47,515 bases of DNA from Luteolibacter sp. (GCA_030828305.1 JAURCU010000006.1:1-47515), one strand, 5' to 3'; positions 19,085 through 29,294 are shown, counted from the stretch's first letter. Program-made: numbers and translations. The notes: generated by a model from the letters alone, not told the origin.

Positions 19085-22000
19085 TCATTTGGCTGCCTTG
19101 AGTGAGCCCAGGTAGTCGATGAGCGAGTTGAACTGCTCAAGGGTGAGAGATCCGGTAAGACCCGGTGGCATCATCGACTGGGGTAGGGCCTTTTGATCCT
19201 TAACTTCGGCTCTTTTGATCTGATTGGCCACGCCTGCAATGTTGCGTAGCTCAATCACTCCATCGGCCTCGTTGGTGATGAAGCCCATGTGGGAGGCGCC
19301 CTTCTTGGTGGTGATGAGCGTGGTCTGGAAGCCTTGAGAGACAACAGCGTTGGGATCGAGGATGGATTCGACCAGGTAGTCGCGGGTGAACTTGGTGCCG
19401 GCCGATCCGAGATAGGGGCCCTTTTGTACGGCTTTTGGGTCGACCGCGTGGCAGGCGATGCAGCCGTGGGCGGTGTAGAGTCGCTTGCCCTCTGCAAGGT
19501 CGCCCTTGCCTTCCGATCCCATGACATACTGCATGACTTCTACGGCTTTGAATTGGGCGATGCGCTTGCCATCGGATGCGGAGCCACTGGTCGCTGCCTT
19601 GGCCCGTTTGGCGGCAGCAATGAGCTCGTCGTTGTCCCAGTTGAGGCCTTCTTCGATCTGCTTGCCGTAACCGGGCATCTTGAGTTGGGCGAGGGCGTCA
19701 AAAAAGCCGACCTCTTTCGGTGTTTTTTCGGTCTGTCTTCTGGCTTCATCCTTCCATTTGTCCTTGGCCAGTGGGCTGGTTGTCACGGTGAGAATGGCCT
19801 TCCATGCGATTGTGCTGAGCGCGTCGTTGCCTTTGGCGGCAATTTGGCGCAGAGCTTTGATCTGCTCTCCACGCTTGGTCTCGTTGATAAAGTCCTCGAT
19901 GGCTTGGCCGGCCTCGGCCGGTAGTGTTTGTTCGCTTGACCAGGCGGCAAGAATGTCGAGTTGCTGGGCAAGAACGGTCTTGGGATTGCCGCGCAGGATA
20001 GCTTGGTAACATTCCATGCGGCGTGTCATGGGCTTACTTTTGTCCTTAGCGGCTTCGATTAGGATATTGATCTGATCCGCAGCAGGATTGGGGTTGCCGA
20101 GTGCGGCCATCACAGGATCGAGTTCGGGGATCTTGAGTTGTGTGATCGCGATGCGGTTGATCGAGAGACCGGTGAGGTAATTGCCCTTGAGTTTTTCAGG
20201 AAGCTTACCGTAGCCCTGTTCAAGGGCGGTGCGGATCTTGGCCGATGCGGCCCATTGCACCGGGGCGAAGTAGGGACCGCGGTCATCGGGACGAGTGCCC
20301 CACCAAGCCTTGCCATCCCAATCGGCTTCCTTGAAGTGGAGGCGTGCAAGAGTGATCAGGATGTCGAGCGTGGCTTCGCCATCCGTGGAACTCCCTGCCT
20401 TGGCAATCAGACCGTCAACGACTTCTTCTTGATGGAGTTCGTTCAGGGCCTTGAGGCATAGCCAGCGGGTTTTGGGCTCATCAACGCCGGCCAGCAGTGC
20501 CTTGGTGTTGCCAAGTGAGCTGAGGGCCTGCATGGCGGTGTGCATCAGGCGTGGTGACTTGCCTTGCTCATTCCACTGGGTGGACGCAGCGATGATGGTG
20601 GGTGCTGCTTGCTTGGCGCCGAGTCGCTCAAGGCCGACGAGGGCTTGCTGAACCACGCGGGCATTGGGATCCTTGAGTGCCTCGATGTAGGCTCCGGTTG
20701 GCACGCCTTCGAGCTCGCTTTTACGGTCCGTCATGGCGCGCAGGGCGTATTCGCGTACGGCATCGTCCTTGAGGAGTTTGGCCAGATGTGGGGTGGAGGA
20801 AGCTCCCGTGAGTTGCTTGCAGGTAAAGATGGCGGCGACGCGCACAGCAATGGGTTGTTTGGCGTCACCGGCGATGGCGAAGACCCGGTCGAAGGCGGTT
20901 TTGCCGTCATGGCGCCCCAGAAGTTCGCGCGAGGCCTCGAAGCGCTGGGTATGGGAGGTGCTTGTCAGCAGCTCTATCAACTCGCTCATACTAGCCTTGG
21001 TGACGTCCTGATATTGCGCAGGCGTGCCGTCCTTGACGGTCACGATCTGGATCTTGCCAACTTTCTTGCCTTTGCCAGCATACTTGAACTGCCCGCCGTC
21101 CCAGTCGGCGATGTAGAGGCGTGAAAAGCCGTCGACGTCGATGTCGGTCGCACGGCTGACTTTCTGGAAAACGCCCTGTTCAATTTCATAGCTGGCGCCG
21201 ACCTGTTTGTGTTTGTGGTAGTAGATGTTGCCGGTAGTCCAATCGCAGGAGTAGAGCATGTTGCCGAACTCGCCGGGAAATCCGGGCTCGTCGACCCACA
21301 GGCCACCGGTGCCCGAGCCGCCACCGTAGTCGGCGAGAGGCAAGACCATCTCATCGGTGAAGTGGTGGTAAAGGCGGGGGTAACCATGGTTGCCCAGCGC
21401 GGTATAGTGGTGAAAGCGCGTGTTCCAGCCTTTGCCATCGTTGGTGTTGTCCCGGCTGAACATATCGAGGGTGGGGGAGATGGCGACATCACACGTGTTA
21501 CGTGTCATCACTGCGTAAGGCTCGACTTCGCTGCCGTCGGGGCGGACGCGAATCATACCGCCGCCGTGCAGTTTGTACTCCTTGCCATCGGTGCCCACGG
21601 CAGGGGTGGTGCCGAAGTCGCCGACCGCGATGTAGAGCCAGCCGTCGATGCCCATGCGGGTGCCATTGGTCGTGTGGTCAGCTCCGCGGGGATGTTCGAT
21701 GCCACCTCCCAAGCCGCTTAAGAGCACTTTCTTCTCGTCGGCCACGCCGTCGCCATCCGTATCGCGGAAGCTGCTCAGATAGGGCGGGTGGATCAGATAG
21801 AGCGTATCACCAACGATATGGCCTCCGCGCGGGCTGTCGACATTGGGCACGAAGTGGACGAACTTATCGGCCACATTGTCACCATCGGTGTCGATGCAGC
21901 GAATGATGCGGCCCATGTCCTTTAGCTTGCCAAGCGAGCCGTTCTGATCGGAGGAAACGTATACATCGCCGTTGGGGGCCACGGTAATAGCGGCTGGGTA

Positions 22001-22102
22001 ATCGGCATCGAAGGGTTCGGCAAAGGTCTTGATTTCGAAGCCTTCAGGAACGGCTAGGGCAGTGGCTGCGAAAATGAGAAGGAGGGTGGCTGGGCGGGAC
22101 AT
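19085..22102 (-). CDS. PVC-type heme-binding dehydrogenase with HEAT repeats and C-terminal cytochrome c
   Basis: 1005 aa from ATG 22102 (signal peptide MSRPATLLLIFAATALAVPEG); a GTG at 22120 is an alternative. The N-terminal half is a beta-propeller-like dehydrogenase domain of the Pirellula/Verrucomicrobium membrane-bound type: GFEIKTFAEPFDADYPAAI, CIDTDGDNVAD, FRDTDGDGVAD, ADHTTNGTRMGIDGWLYIA, GFSRLYIADWDGGQFKY. The middle (about 370-800) is a helical HEAT-type array. The C-terminus has a heme c motif CIACH (about 881-885), a Met ligand region near QSMMPPG, and the LTLEQFNSLIDYLGSL end typical of the family. It probably oxidises a sugar or alcohol in the periplasm and passes electrons through its own heme; the substrate is unknown. 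It lies 57 bp downstream of the DUF3445 gene. Confidence 0.88.
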   Translation of the reverse strand: MSRPATLLLIFAATALAVPEGFEIKTFAEPFDADYPAAITVAPNGDVYVSSDQNGSLGKLKDMGRIIRCIDTDGDNVADKFVHFVPNVDSPRGGHIVGDTLYLIHPPYLSSFRDTDGDGVADEKKVLLSGLGGGIEHPRGADHTTNGTRMGIDGWLYIAVGDFGTTPAVGTDGKEYKLHGGGMIRVRPDGSEVEPYAVMTRNTCDVAISPTLDMFSRDNTNDGKGWNTRFHHYTALGNHGYPRLYHHFTDEMVLPLADYGGGSGTGGLWVDEPGFPGEFGNMLYSCDWTTGNIYYHKHKQVGASYEIEQGVFQKVSRATDIDVDGFSRLYIADWDGGQFKYAGKGKKVGKIQIVTVKDGTPAQYQDVTKASMSELIELLTSTSHTQRFEASRELLGRHDGKTAFDRVFAIAGDAKQPIAVRVAAIFTCKQLTGASSTPHLAKLLKDDAVREYALRAMTDRKSELEGVPTGAYIEALKDPNARVVQQALVGLERLGAKQAAPTIIAASTQWNEQGKSPRLMHTAMQALSSLGNTKALLAGVDEPKTRWLCLKALNELHQEEVVDGLIAKAGSSTDGEATLDILITLARLHFKEADWDGKAWWGTRPDDRGPYFAPVQWAASAKIRTALEQGYGKLPEKLKGNYLTGLSINRIAITQLKIPELDPVMAALGNPNPAADQINILIEAAKDKSKPMTRRMECYQAILRGNPKTVLAQQLDILAAWSSEQTLPAEAGQAIEDFINETKRGEQIKALRQIAAKGNDALSTIAWKAILTVTTSPLAKDKWKDEARRQTEKTPKEVGFFDALAQLKMPGYGKQIEEGLNWDNDELIAAAKRAKAATSGSASDGKRIAQFKAVEVMQYVMGSEGKGDLAEGKRLYTAHGCIACHAVDPKAVQKGPYLGSAGTKFTRDYLVESILDPNAVVSQGFQTTLITTKKGASHMGFITNEADGVIELRNIAGVANQIKRAEVKDQKALPQSMMPPGLTGSLTLEQFNSLIDYLGSLKAAK

Positions 22103-22159
22103 GGCGACTGGGTTGCTCACAGGGAATACGAGATTACACTCCTTGTCTGTCTGAAATTT

Positions 22160-22963
22160 TCATTCCGACTCACACGCTGCTCGCATCAGTCGGATCAGGG
22201 TGTCCTTGCCAAGATGCAGACTTTTATAGCGGGCGACTTCATCGGGCATGGTATCGAGGATCTGGATCAGGTTTGCCCACAACCTCTGTTCACCAGCCAG
22301 GTCAAGCAGGGCGATAGGCTCAATGCGGATGCCCATGATGACAGTGTCCTCAATGGCAGTGAAGAGTTGGTGCTCGATACGCAGGTGGATTTCCTCGAGC
22401 CGGATGCTGTCGTCGAGGATAGGGCGCTCAAGGGCAGGGTGGTAGTTGAGTTTTGCGCTGCGAGTGAAGCTCCAATTGGCGCGCTGGAAGGCCTTGCCGG
22501 GTTTGAGCTCGGTCAGAAACTTGGTGATCATTGCGCCAATCGAGACGTTTAGCCGGGGCACGACGGCGTGAATGTCCTGAATGTAAGCACCTGGCCACTC
22601 GGCAGGATCCCACGAGGAGGGAAAGCAGACCGCAGCCGCTTTCAGGCTCTGGGTGGCTTGGTCAAGAAGCACGAAATCGGTTTCGATATGGCGCGCAAGG
22701 GACTCAAGGTCGGTTGCGTCACCGGTATCCACCTGCCATTCGACCAGAGCATCTCGCAGGCCCTTGAGGTGGCTCTGGTGGTCATGGCAATGGCAGAGAT
22801 GGCGTTCAGGGTGTTGGTCGAGAATGCCCGCTCTCTGTTGCATCAGGCAGTCTGTCTTGTCCTGAGGGCGGAAAAACTGGGCTGGATCTGCCTTACGCAT
22901 GCGAAAGGCCCAGGCAAAGTCCCCGCCGGGAAAGAGTTGCTGCAGATGAGTGGCCTGGCTCAC
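22160..22963 (-). CDS. DUF3445 protein, heme-dependent oxidative N-demethylase-like
   Basis: 267 aa from GTG 22963, divergent from metH. Family features: FPGGDFAWAFRM near the start, DFVLLDQATQSLKAAAVCFPSSWDP in the centre (the conserved A-x-V-C-F-P-S-x-W block), then IHAVVPRLN, RANWSF and LRIEHQLFTAIEDTVIMGIRI. In the studied relative (HODM, dimethylamine demethylation) the enzyme uses heme and O2 to remove an N-methyl group as formaldehyde. The subunits and reductase known from the Pseudomonas dimethylamine system are not adjacent, so a different substrate or electron donor is possible. Its closeness to metH suggests a link with C1 metabolism, which is an inference. Confidence 0.75.
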   Translation of the reverse strand: MSQATHLQQLFPGGDFAWAFRMRKADPAQFFRPQDKTDCLMQQRAGILDQHPERHLCHCHDHQSHLKGLRDALVEWQVDTGDATDLESLARHIETDFVLLDQATQSLKAAAVCFPSSWDPAEWPGAYIQDIHAVVPRLNVSIGAMITKFLTELKPGKAFQRANWSFTRSAKLNYHPALERPILDDSIRLEEIHLRIEHQLFTAIEDTVIMGIRIEPIALLDLAGEQRLWANLIQILDTMPDEVARYKSLHLGKDTLIRLMRAACESE

Positions 22964-23016
22964 TGCTGTATTAAAAAGGATGAGGGCGTGTGGAGAAAAC
23001 CTTCTTTCTTACGTAT

Positions 23017-23044
23017 CATCAAATCAGGATATGATGATTTGATG
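23017..23044. promoter_or_regulatory. Inverted repeat in the DUF3445/metH divergent promoter region
   Basis: CATCAAATC (23017-23025) and GATTTGATG (23036-23044) are perfect inverted 9-bp arms separated by 10 bp. The site is 36 bp before the metH ATG and 54 bp before the DUF3445 start on the other strand. It could be an operator for a methionine-cycle regulator or a leader hairpin; it matches no SAM or SAH riboswitch that I know. Confidence 0.45.
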
Positions 23045-23079
23045 CTTGATTCAGGTTACCGGGTGCCTAATTTCCTCGC

Positions 23080-24195
23080 ATGCCGCAGCCCGACTGCACA
23101 GCCGAACTCACCCAAGCCCTCGCCGAGCGCATTCTCATGCTCGACGGCGCCATGGGTACGACCATTCGAGAGTACGGGCTCGATGAGGCGGCGGCACGCG
23201 GCAAACGCTTTGCCAATGCGCCCAAGGATCTGCTCAACAACGGCGACATCCTCAGTTTAACGAAACCCGAGGTTATCACTGACATCCACCAGCGCTTTTT
23301 CATCGCGGGTTCCGACATCAGTGAGACCAACACCTTCTCCGCTACCAGCATCGCTCAGAGCGAGTTTTTCCTCGAGGATCCGCGAGAGTCGGGCGGCCGT
23401 AAGGATCAGGAGTTCTTCCAGAAGATCATCGAAAATCCCCAGCTCATCGAATTGGCGCACGATCTCAATGTCGCCTCCGCCAAGCTATGTCGCGAGGCGG
23501 CGGATCGTTGCGCCAATGACACGGGTCGGGCGCGCTATGTCGCAGGTGCCATCGGGCCGATGACGGTCTCGCTCTCCAACTCTCCCGACGCCAACGATCC
23601 GGGTTTCCGGGTGGTGAACTTCGATCAGGTGCTTGAGGCCTACAAGGCCCAGGTGCGCGCTCTCATCCAGGGTGGCTGTGACCTGCTGATGATCGAGACC
23701 ATCTTCGACTCACTCAATGCCAAGGCCGCGGCCGTGGCTGTGCAGGAAGTGTTCGAAGAGGATAGCCAACGATTGCCGGTGATTCTCTCGGCAGCGGTCG
23801 GTCGGGGAGGTGAAACCATGATCTCGGCCCAAAAGGTTGAGGCCTTCTGGAACGCTTTTGCCCACCTGAAACCGTTGGCGGTCGGTCTCAACTGCTCACT
23901 GGGTCCGGATTTGATGCACGGCCATTTGGAGGAGTTGGCCACTTGCGCGACCACTCACGTCTCCTGCTACCCCAACGCCGGTCTTCCCAATCCTCTGGCA
24001 CCCACCGGTTTCGATCTCGAAGCCGGCGATATGGCAAAGTTCATGGGTGAATTCGCCGATCAGGGTCTGCTCAACATCGCGGGCGGGTGCTGCGGTAACA
24101 CTCCCGATCACATCGCTGCCATCGCCAAAGCGCTCGAGGGCAAGGCGCCGCGCCAAGCGCCCCGATACCAGACCCCCACAGTGGTTGAATCATGA
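23080..24195 (+). CDS. metH: Methionine synthase, homocysteine-binding half (split MetH, part 1)
   Basis: 371 aa, ATG 23080. This is the Hcy-binding barrel of cobalamin-dependent methionine synthase, on its own. [16 protein letters not shown] is near the start; the zinc and thiolate-binding cysteines are Cys272 (VGLNCSLGP) and Cys337-Cys338 ([13 protein letters not shown]). GADIxETNTF-like [10 protein letters not shown] and [17 protein letters not shown] are also standard. It activates homocysteine for methylation by methyl-cobalamin on the partner protein. Its stop overlaps the start of the second half by ATGA (24192-24195), so translation is probably coupled and the two chains made in equal amounts. 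Confidence 0.93.
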   Translation: MPQPDCTAELTQALAERILMLDGAMGTTIREYGLDEAAARGKRFANAPKDLLNNGDILSLTKPEVITDIHQRFFIAGSDISETNTFSATSIAQSEFFLEDPRESGGRKDQEFFQKIIENPQLIELAHDLNVASAKLCREAADRCANDTGRARYVAGAIGPMTVSLSNSPDANDPGFRVVNFDQVLEAYKAQVRALIQGGCDLLMIETIFDSLNAKAAAVAVQEVFEEDSQRLPVILSAAVGRGGETMISAQKVEAFWNAFAHLKPLAVGLNCSLGPDLMHGHLEELATCATTHVSCYPNAGLPNPLAPTGFDLEAGDMAKFMGEFADQGLLNIAGGCCGNTPDHIAAIAKALEGKAPRQAPRYQTPTVVES

Positions 24196-26954
24196 GTTCT
24201 CAGCTGCAATGCACCCTCCGACTATCCGGCACTGAGGCCTACAACCTCACTTCCGAGAAGCGTTTCCTGATGATCGGGGAGCGCACCAATGTCGCGGGAT
24301 CGCCCCGCTTCGCCAAGCTGGTGCGTGCAGGCGATCTTGAGGCCGCGGTGGAAGTCGCACGCCAACAGGTCGAGAATGGAGCAGACGTGATCGACATCTG
24401 TTTTGATGACGGACTCATCGATGGCAAGGAGATGATGACGCGCTTTCTGCAGCTGCTCCAGGGAGAGCCCGACGTGGCGCGGGTTCCCATCATGGTTGAC
24501 TCCTCCAAATGGGAGATTCTAGAGGCGGGACTCAAGTGCCTGCAGGGCAAGGGCATCGTCAATTCCATTTCACTTAAGGGCGGAGAGCAAGAGTTCAAGC
24601 AGCAGGCCCGCCACATCATGCGCTATGGTGCCGCGGTGGTGGTGATGGCCTTTGATGAGAAGGGCCAAGCGGCCACCTACGAGGAGAAGATCCGTATTTG
24701 CGAGCGCGCTTACAAGGTCCTGGTCGATGAAGTCGGTTTCAACCCCTGTGACATCATTTTTGATCCCAACATTCTCACGGTCGCCACTGGCATTGAAGAG
24801 CACAACAACTACGCTCTGGATTTCATTCGTGCGACCGAGTGGATCAAAAACAACCTTCCCGGCGCACGAGTCTCGGGCGGTGTCTCCAATATTTCCTTTT
24901 CATTTCGTGGCAATAACGTGGTGCGCGAGGCAATGCACTCGGCTTTCCTCTACCATGCCGGCAAGGCGGGCATGGACATGGGCATTGTCAATGCCGGCAT
25001 GCTTGAGGTTTATGACCAGATACCCGAGGATCTGCTCGAGCGTGTGGAGGATGTGCTGCTCAACCGCCGTGACGACGCCACCGAGCGCCTGCTCGACTTT
25101 GCCGAGCGATTCAAGGGGCAGGGTGGCAAGCAGCTTGAGGAGGATTTGAGTTGGCGTGAAGGCACGGTGGAAGAGCGCCTCGAGCATGCGCTACTCAAGG
25201 GTATCGACAAATTCATCGAGGAAGACACCGAGGAAGCTCTGGCTAAGTATGGTCGACCACTCAAGGTGATCGAAGGTCCCCTGATGACGGGCATGGGTGT
25301 CGTGGGTGACCTTTTTGGCGAGGGCAAGATGTTCCTTCCTCAAGTGGTCAAGTCGGCCCGGGTGATGAAAAAATCAGTAGCTTGGCTGACCCCGCACATG
25401 GAGGCCGAAAAAGCCGAGTTTCTGGCAGGTGACATCGAAAAGGTTAAAGCCGACAACCCCGGTATCAGTGACGACGAGGCGCTCAGAAGAGCCGAGCGCC
25501 AACGCTCCGCGGGTCGCTTCGTGATCGCGACGGTCAAGGGTGATGTCCACGATATCGGTAAGAACATCGTGGGTGTCGTGCTCTCATGCAACGGCTTCGA
25601 GGTCACCGACCTCGGGGTGATGGTGCCCTGCGACAAGATTCTCGACACCGCCGAGCAAATTGGTGCGGACGTCATTGGTTTGTCCGGGCTGATCACGCCG
25701 TCCCTCGATGAAATGCTGCATGTGGCCAAGGAGATGGAGCGTCGCGGCTTCAAGCAGCCATTGCTGATCGGCGGGGCCACCACTTCGGCGGCGCATACGG
25801 CGATCAAAATTTCCGAGCATTATTCCGGGCCTGTGGTTCATGTCCTCGACGCCTCGCGCTCGGTGCCGGTCACGACCTCGCTGCTCTCGGAGGATCAGCG
25901 TGACAGCTTCGTGAAAGACAATTTCGAGAAGCAACAGAAGCTGCGCGACAACTTCAACACCGGTCCGAAGCGCGAAACGCTCAGACTCGAGGAGGCGCGC
26001 ACGGCCGCTCCGCGCTACGAATGGCATCAATCCGACATCGCGTCTCCCAAGTTCACGGGTGTGCGCGAGGTGCCGCATTTCGACCTGCGTGAGTTGGCGC
26101 GCTACATCGACTGGACGCCCTTTTTCCATACCTGGCAATTGCGCGGAGTCTGGGATCGTGAAAACAAAGTGCTCAAAACGCGCAACGAGCAAGGCGCCCA
26201 GCAAGCGGCCGAACTCTACCGTGATGCCCTGAAGTGGATCGACTACATCATCGAGAACAAGAGGTTCTCCGCCAAAGGAACCTTTGGCTTTTTTGCCGCC
26301 AACTCGGATGGAGACGACATTGTCATCTGGGAGGACGAGTATCGTGAGGTCGAGAAGGCCCGCCTGCACACCCTGCGACAACAGATCCGCAAAGACAGCG
26401 GCAAGCCCAATCTGGCACTTGCCGATTGGGTGGCACCGCAGCCCTTGCAGGATTTCATCGGCGGCTTTGTGGTGGGCATCCATGGCGCGGACCATCTGGC
26501 CGCCGAGGTCGAGAAACGCAACGACCCCTATGGTGCCATCATGGTCAAGGCGCTGGCCGACCGTTTTGCCGAAGCCTTTGCCGAGCTTTTGCATCATAGG
26601 GCGCGCGTGGTGTGGGGCATCGAGACCGAGGATGACCTGACCGTCGACGAGCTCATCCACGAGAACTACCGGGGTATTCGTCCGGCTCCCGGTTATCCGG
26701 CCCAGCCCGACCACACCGAAAAGCCCATTCTCTTCGACTTGCTGAATGCAAGGGAAAGCACCGGCGTTCATCTTACCGAAAGTTGCGCCATGCATCCGGG
26801 GGCCGCGGTCTGCGGGCTTTATTTCTCCCATCCCGACAGCCATTACTTTGCCATTTCCGATCTACAGAAAGACCAGATCGAAGACTACGCCCGGCGCAAG
26901 GGGATCACCATTGAGGAATGCGAGAAATGGCTGGGGCCCTGGTTGGGCTATTGA
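24192..26954 (+). CDS. metH: Methionine synthase, folate/cobalamin/activation half (split MetH, part 2)
   Basis: 920 aa. In order: pterin-binding (methyl-THF) barrel beginning [14 protein letters not shown]; a cap domain (about 320-420); the B12 domain with D-x-H-x-x-G as [11 protein letters not shown] (His453 is the expected lower cobalt ligand) and [12 protein letters not shown]; and the C-terminal SAM-dependent activation domain with [15 protein letters not shown] and [25 protein letters not shown]. Together with the preceding gene it equals a full-length MetH of about 1290 residues, so nothing is missing. It makes methionine and regenerates THF. The 49-bp gap to the thioredoxin gene leaves an operon possible. 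Confidence 0.95.
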   Translation: MSSQLQCTLRLSGTEAYNLTSEKRFLMIGERTNVAGSPRFAKLVRAGDLEAAVEVARQQVENGADVIDICFDDGLIDGKEMMTRFLQLLQGEPDVARVPIMVDSSKWEILEAGLKCLQGKGIVNSISLKGGEQEFKQQARHIMRYGAAVVVMAFDEKGQAATYEEKIRICERAYKVLVDEVGFNPCDIIFDPNILTVATGIEEHNNYALDFIRATEWIKNNLPGARVSGGVSNISFSFRGNNVVREAMHSAFLYHAGKAGMDMGIVNAGMLEVYDQIPEDLLERVEDVLLNRRDDATERLLDFAERFKGQGGKQLEEDLSWREGTVEERLEHALLKGIDKFIEEDTEEALAKYGRPLKVIEGPLMTGMGVVGDLFGEGKMFLPQVVKSARVMKKSVAWLTPHMEAEKAEFLAGDIEKVKADNPGISDDEALRRAERQRSAGRFVIATVKGDVHDIGKNIVGVVLSCNGFEVTDLGVMVPCDKILDTAEQIGADVIGLSGLITPSLDEMLHVAKEMERRGFKQPLLIGGATTSAAHTAIKISEHYSGPVVHVLDASRSVPVTTSLLSEDQRDSFVKDNFEKQQKLRDNFNTGPKRETLRLEEARTAAPRYEWHQSDIASPKFTGVREVPHFDLRELARYIDWTPFFHTWQLRGVWDRENKVLKTRNEQGAQQAAELYRDALKWIDYIIENKRFSAKGTFGFFAANSDGDDIVIWEDEYREVEKARLHTLRQQIRKDSGKPNLALADWVAPQPLQDFIGGFVVGIHGADHLAAEVEKRNDPYGAIMVKALADRFAEAFAELLHHRARVVWGIETEDDLTVDELIHENYRGIRPAPGYPAQPDHTEKPILFDLLNARESTGVHLTESCAMHPGAAVCGLYFSHPDSHYFAISDLQKDQIEDYARRKGITIEECEKWLGPWLGY

Positions 26955-27003
26955 AAGGGGATTTGCCAAGACGAGCTCTGGGGCTAGAGTCGCTGCACCA
27001 ACC

Positions 27004-28050
27004 ATGAAAGTCGTAAAAACACTCCTGAAGGCAGCTGCCGCCCTCGCCCTGACGGTCACCGTGCACGCCGGAGCGCAAGGGTGGGCCACCAACTTTGAAG
27101 TTGCCAGAGCTCAAGCCTCCAAGGAGGGCAAGGACCTGCTGATAGACTTTACCGGATCTGACTGGTGCGGATGGTGCGTGAAGCTCAAGAAAGAGGTCTT
27201 TGTTCACGACGCCTTCAAAAAAGGAGTGATGGACAACTTCGTGTTGTTGGAAATCGATTTCCCGCGTGACCGATCCAAGATCGAAGAGGCAACTCTCACC
27301 CAAAACAAGGTGCTTGGAAAAAAGTATGCCGTGCGGGGCTACCCGACCATCCTGCTCACGGATGCCGAGGGTCGACCCTACGCCAAGACCGGTTACCGTG
27401 CCGGTGGCCCGGAGTCCTATGTGAAGCATCTCGATGAGCTGCGTGCGATCAAATCCAGACGCGACGAGAGTCTCGCCGCCGCTGCCAAGCTGGAGGGTGT
27501 TGCAATGGCCAAGGCCATGGTGGCCGCTCTGAGGCAAATGGAATTGGATGAGGCTCAAGTCGAGGCCTTCTATGCGAAAGAGGTCGAACAAATCAAAGCC
27601 GCCGATCCGCAAGATGCGTCCGGATACATCAAAGGCATGGAGCTGAAAAAGCAGCTCACCAAATTCCACAAGGATTTCAGCGCCTTGGCTCGCAAGAAAG
27701 ACATGGAAGGAGCTCTCAAGTTGGTGGACGATACCATTGCCAAACTCGATCTGGAAGGAGCGCAAACCCAGCGCATGCTGATGACCAAGGCCATGATCTT
27801 ATCCAACATCGGGCGTGAGGATGATGCGCTGGCCCAGATTGAAAAGGCACTCGCCGCCAATCCTCAGGGCGAACATAGCGAAGCCATCGGCAGAGTGCGC
27901 GAAACAATCCAGCAAACAAAGGCCAAGAAGCAGGCCGAAGCCGAAGCGAAGGCGGTTGGGCAATCCAAGGAGCTCAAGGACAAGACGGCTGAAACCGGCG
28001 ACAAATCTGCCGAGGCCAGCGAAGAGCCCATCCGTGCGCGCGACAAGTAA
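27004..28050 (+). CDS. Exported thioredoxin-family protein with helical C-terminal region
   Basis: 348 aa from ATG 27004 (signal peptide MKVVKTLLKAAAALALTVTV... ending near AGAQG). The thioredoxin fold has the redox motif WCGWC at 54-58 (Cys55, Cys58), the following KLKKEVF helix and the cis-Pro region GYPTILLTDAEG. From about 150 the chain is helical, with a TPR-like pair (KAMILSNIGREDDALAQIEKALAANPQG), and it ends in a charged Lys/Glu/Ala tail. It probably reduces or isomerises thiols outside the cytoplasm. A DsbD-like electron supplier is encoded about 1.3 kb away (dsbD-like gene at 29341-31404). cinA starts 8 bp after its stop. Confidence 0.85.
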   Translation: MKVVKTLLKAAAALALTVTVHAGAQGWATNFEVARAQASKEGKDLLIDFTGSDWCGWCVKLKKEVFVHDAFKKGVMDNFVLLEIDFPRDRSKIEEATLTQNKVLGKKYAVRGYPTILLTDAEGRPYAKTGYRAGGPESYVKHLDELRAIKSRRDESLAAAAKLEGVAMAKAMVAALRQMELDEAQVEAFYAKEVEQIKAADPQDASGYIKGMELKKQLTKFHKDFSALARKKDMEGALKLVDDTIAKLDLEGAQTQRMLMTKAMILSNIGREDDALAQIEKALAANPQGEHSEAIGRVRETIQQTKAKKQAEAEAKAVGQSKELKDKTAETGDKSAEASEEPIRARDK

Positions 28051-28058
28051 GCCCTACC

Positions 28059-29294
28059 ATGCGCATCGAAGTCATCAATACCGGCACCGAGTTACTGCTC
28101 GGAAACACACTCAACACCCATGGGGCTTGGTTTGGTGGGGAGCTTTTCAAACTCGGTCTGCGCATTGAGCGCCAGTTGACCGTGCCCGATGGGGACGCCA
28201 TCCGCGAGGCGCTCAGCGAGTCCGTGGAGCGGGCTGATGTGGTGATTGTCACCGGTGGGTTGGGTCCGACAAGTGATGACCTGACGCGCGAAATCACCGC
28301 GGAAGTTCTGGGTCTCGAACTCATCCCAGACGAAGCCGCACTGCGCTCCATCGAGGCCTTCTTTGCCCAGCGTGGGCGTCCCATGGCGGATTCCAACCGC
28401 AAACAGGCTCTCAATCCGGTGGGTGCCGATGTGCTACCCAATGGCTTGGGCACCGCTCCCGGTGTCTACATTGCGCCCCGACTCAACGGCCGATCGCAGT
28501 GCGCGGTGTTTCTCTTGCCCGGCCCACCACGCGAGCTCTATCCGATGTTTCGCGACGAGGTGCTTCATCGTCTGCGTGCCCTCTGCGGTATTGAAGTCGC
28601 ACCCTCCGTGCGCGAACTCAAATTCACGGGCATTGGCGAGAGTGATTTCCATCAGGCCGTCGACAGCAAGCTGGCCGGCATCGAGGGCCTAGAATTCGGA
28701 TACTGCGCGCGTATCGGGGAATTGGACTTGCGACTGATTGGTTCAGACGAGGTGATCGAGGCTGCCCGCAAGCTGGTGCTCGAAACATTTGCTCCTTATC
28801 TCATCAGTGATGATGGTTCTTCCCTGGAACAAAGCGTGGTGCGCCTTCTCGCCGAGCAGTCCAAGATCCTGACGACTGCCGAGAGCTGTACGGGTGGTTT
28901 GATCTCCAAGCGTCTCACCGATGTGCCCGGCTCGAGCGCTGTCTTTACCCATGGCTTTGTGACCTATGCCAACCAGGCCAAGGTCGAGATCTTGGGAGTT
29001 TCGCAAACGACCATCGAAGCCCATGGTGCTGTCAGCGAGGAAGTCGCCGCCGAAATGGCCGGTGCCGCACTGGATAAGGCCCACGCCGACATCGCCGTGG
29101 CGGTGACCGGCATTGCGGGTCCGGATGGGGGTACGCAAGACAAGCCGGTCGGCACTGCCTGGGTGGGTTTGGCGGTAAAGGGTCTTCCGGTGACCGCTTT
29201 TCAGTTGTTTCATCCGCGTAACCGGCATGACTTTCGATTGTCGGTGAGTCAGGCCGCGCTTGAAGCGGTAAGGAGGGCGCTCACGGGCTCATGA
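28059..29294 (+). CDS. cinA: CinA, ADP-ribose pyrophosphatase / NMN deamidase
   Basis: 411 aa. The N-terminal COG1058 (molybdopterin-binding-like) domain shows INTGTELLLGNTLNTHGAW, VIVTGGLGPTSDD and FLLPGPPRELYPMF. The C-terminal PncC-type nicotinamide-nucleotide amidase domain shows TTAESCTGGLISKRLTDVPG, FVTYANQAK, GAVSEEVAAEMA and AVTGIAGPDGGT. The family recycles NMN and ADP-ribose in pyridine nucleotide salvage; in some naturally competent bacteria it is co-induced with recA. Normal full length. Only 8 bp separates it from the thioredoxin gene, so they are probably co-transcribed. Confidence 0.95.
   Translation: MRIEVINTGTELLLGNTLNTHGAWFGGELFKLGLRIERQLTVPDGDAIREALSESVERADVVIVTGGLGPTSDDLTREITAEVLGLELIPDEAALRSIEAFFAQRGRPMADSNRKQALNPVGADVLPNGLGTAPGVYIAPRLNGRSQCAVFLLPGPPRELYPMFRDEVLHRLRALCGIEVAPSVRELKFTGIGESDFHQAVDSKLAGIEGLEFGYCARIGELDLRLIGSDEVIEAARKLVLETFAPYLISDDGSSLEQSVVRLLAEQSKILTTAESCTGGLISKRLTDVPGSSAVFTHGFVTYANQAKVEILGVSQTTIEAHGAVSEEVAAEMAGAALDKAHADIAVAVTGIAGPDGGTQDKPVGTAWVGLAVKGLPVTAFQLFHPRNRHDFRLSVSQAALEAVRRALTGS

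Noticed and set aside
22964..23079. SAM or SAH riboswitch upstream of metH
   Set aside because: The 116-bp spacer lacks the conserved core sequences of the classes I know; only a simple 9-bp inverted repeat is present.
26746..27003. Longer thioredoxin gene starting inside metH
   Set aside because: The frame is open but the extra residues overlap the conserved MetH activation domain, and a clean signal peptide begins at ATG 27004.
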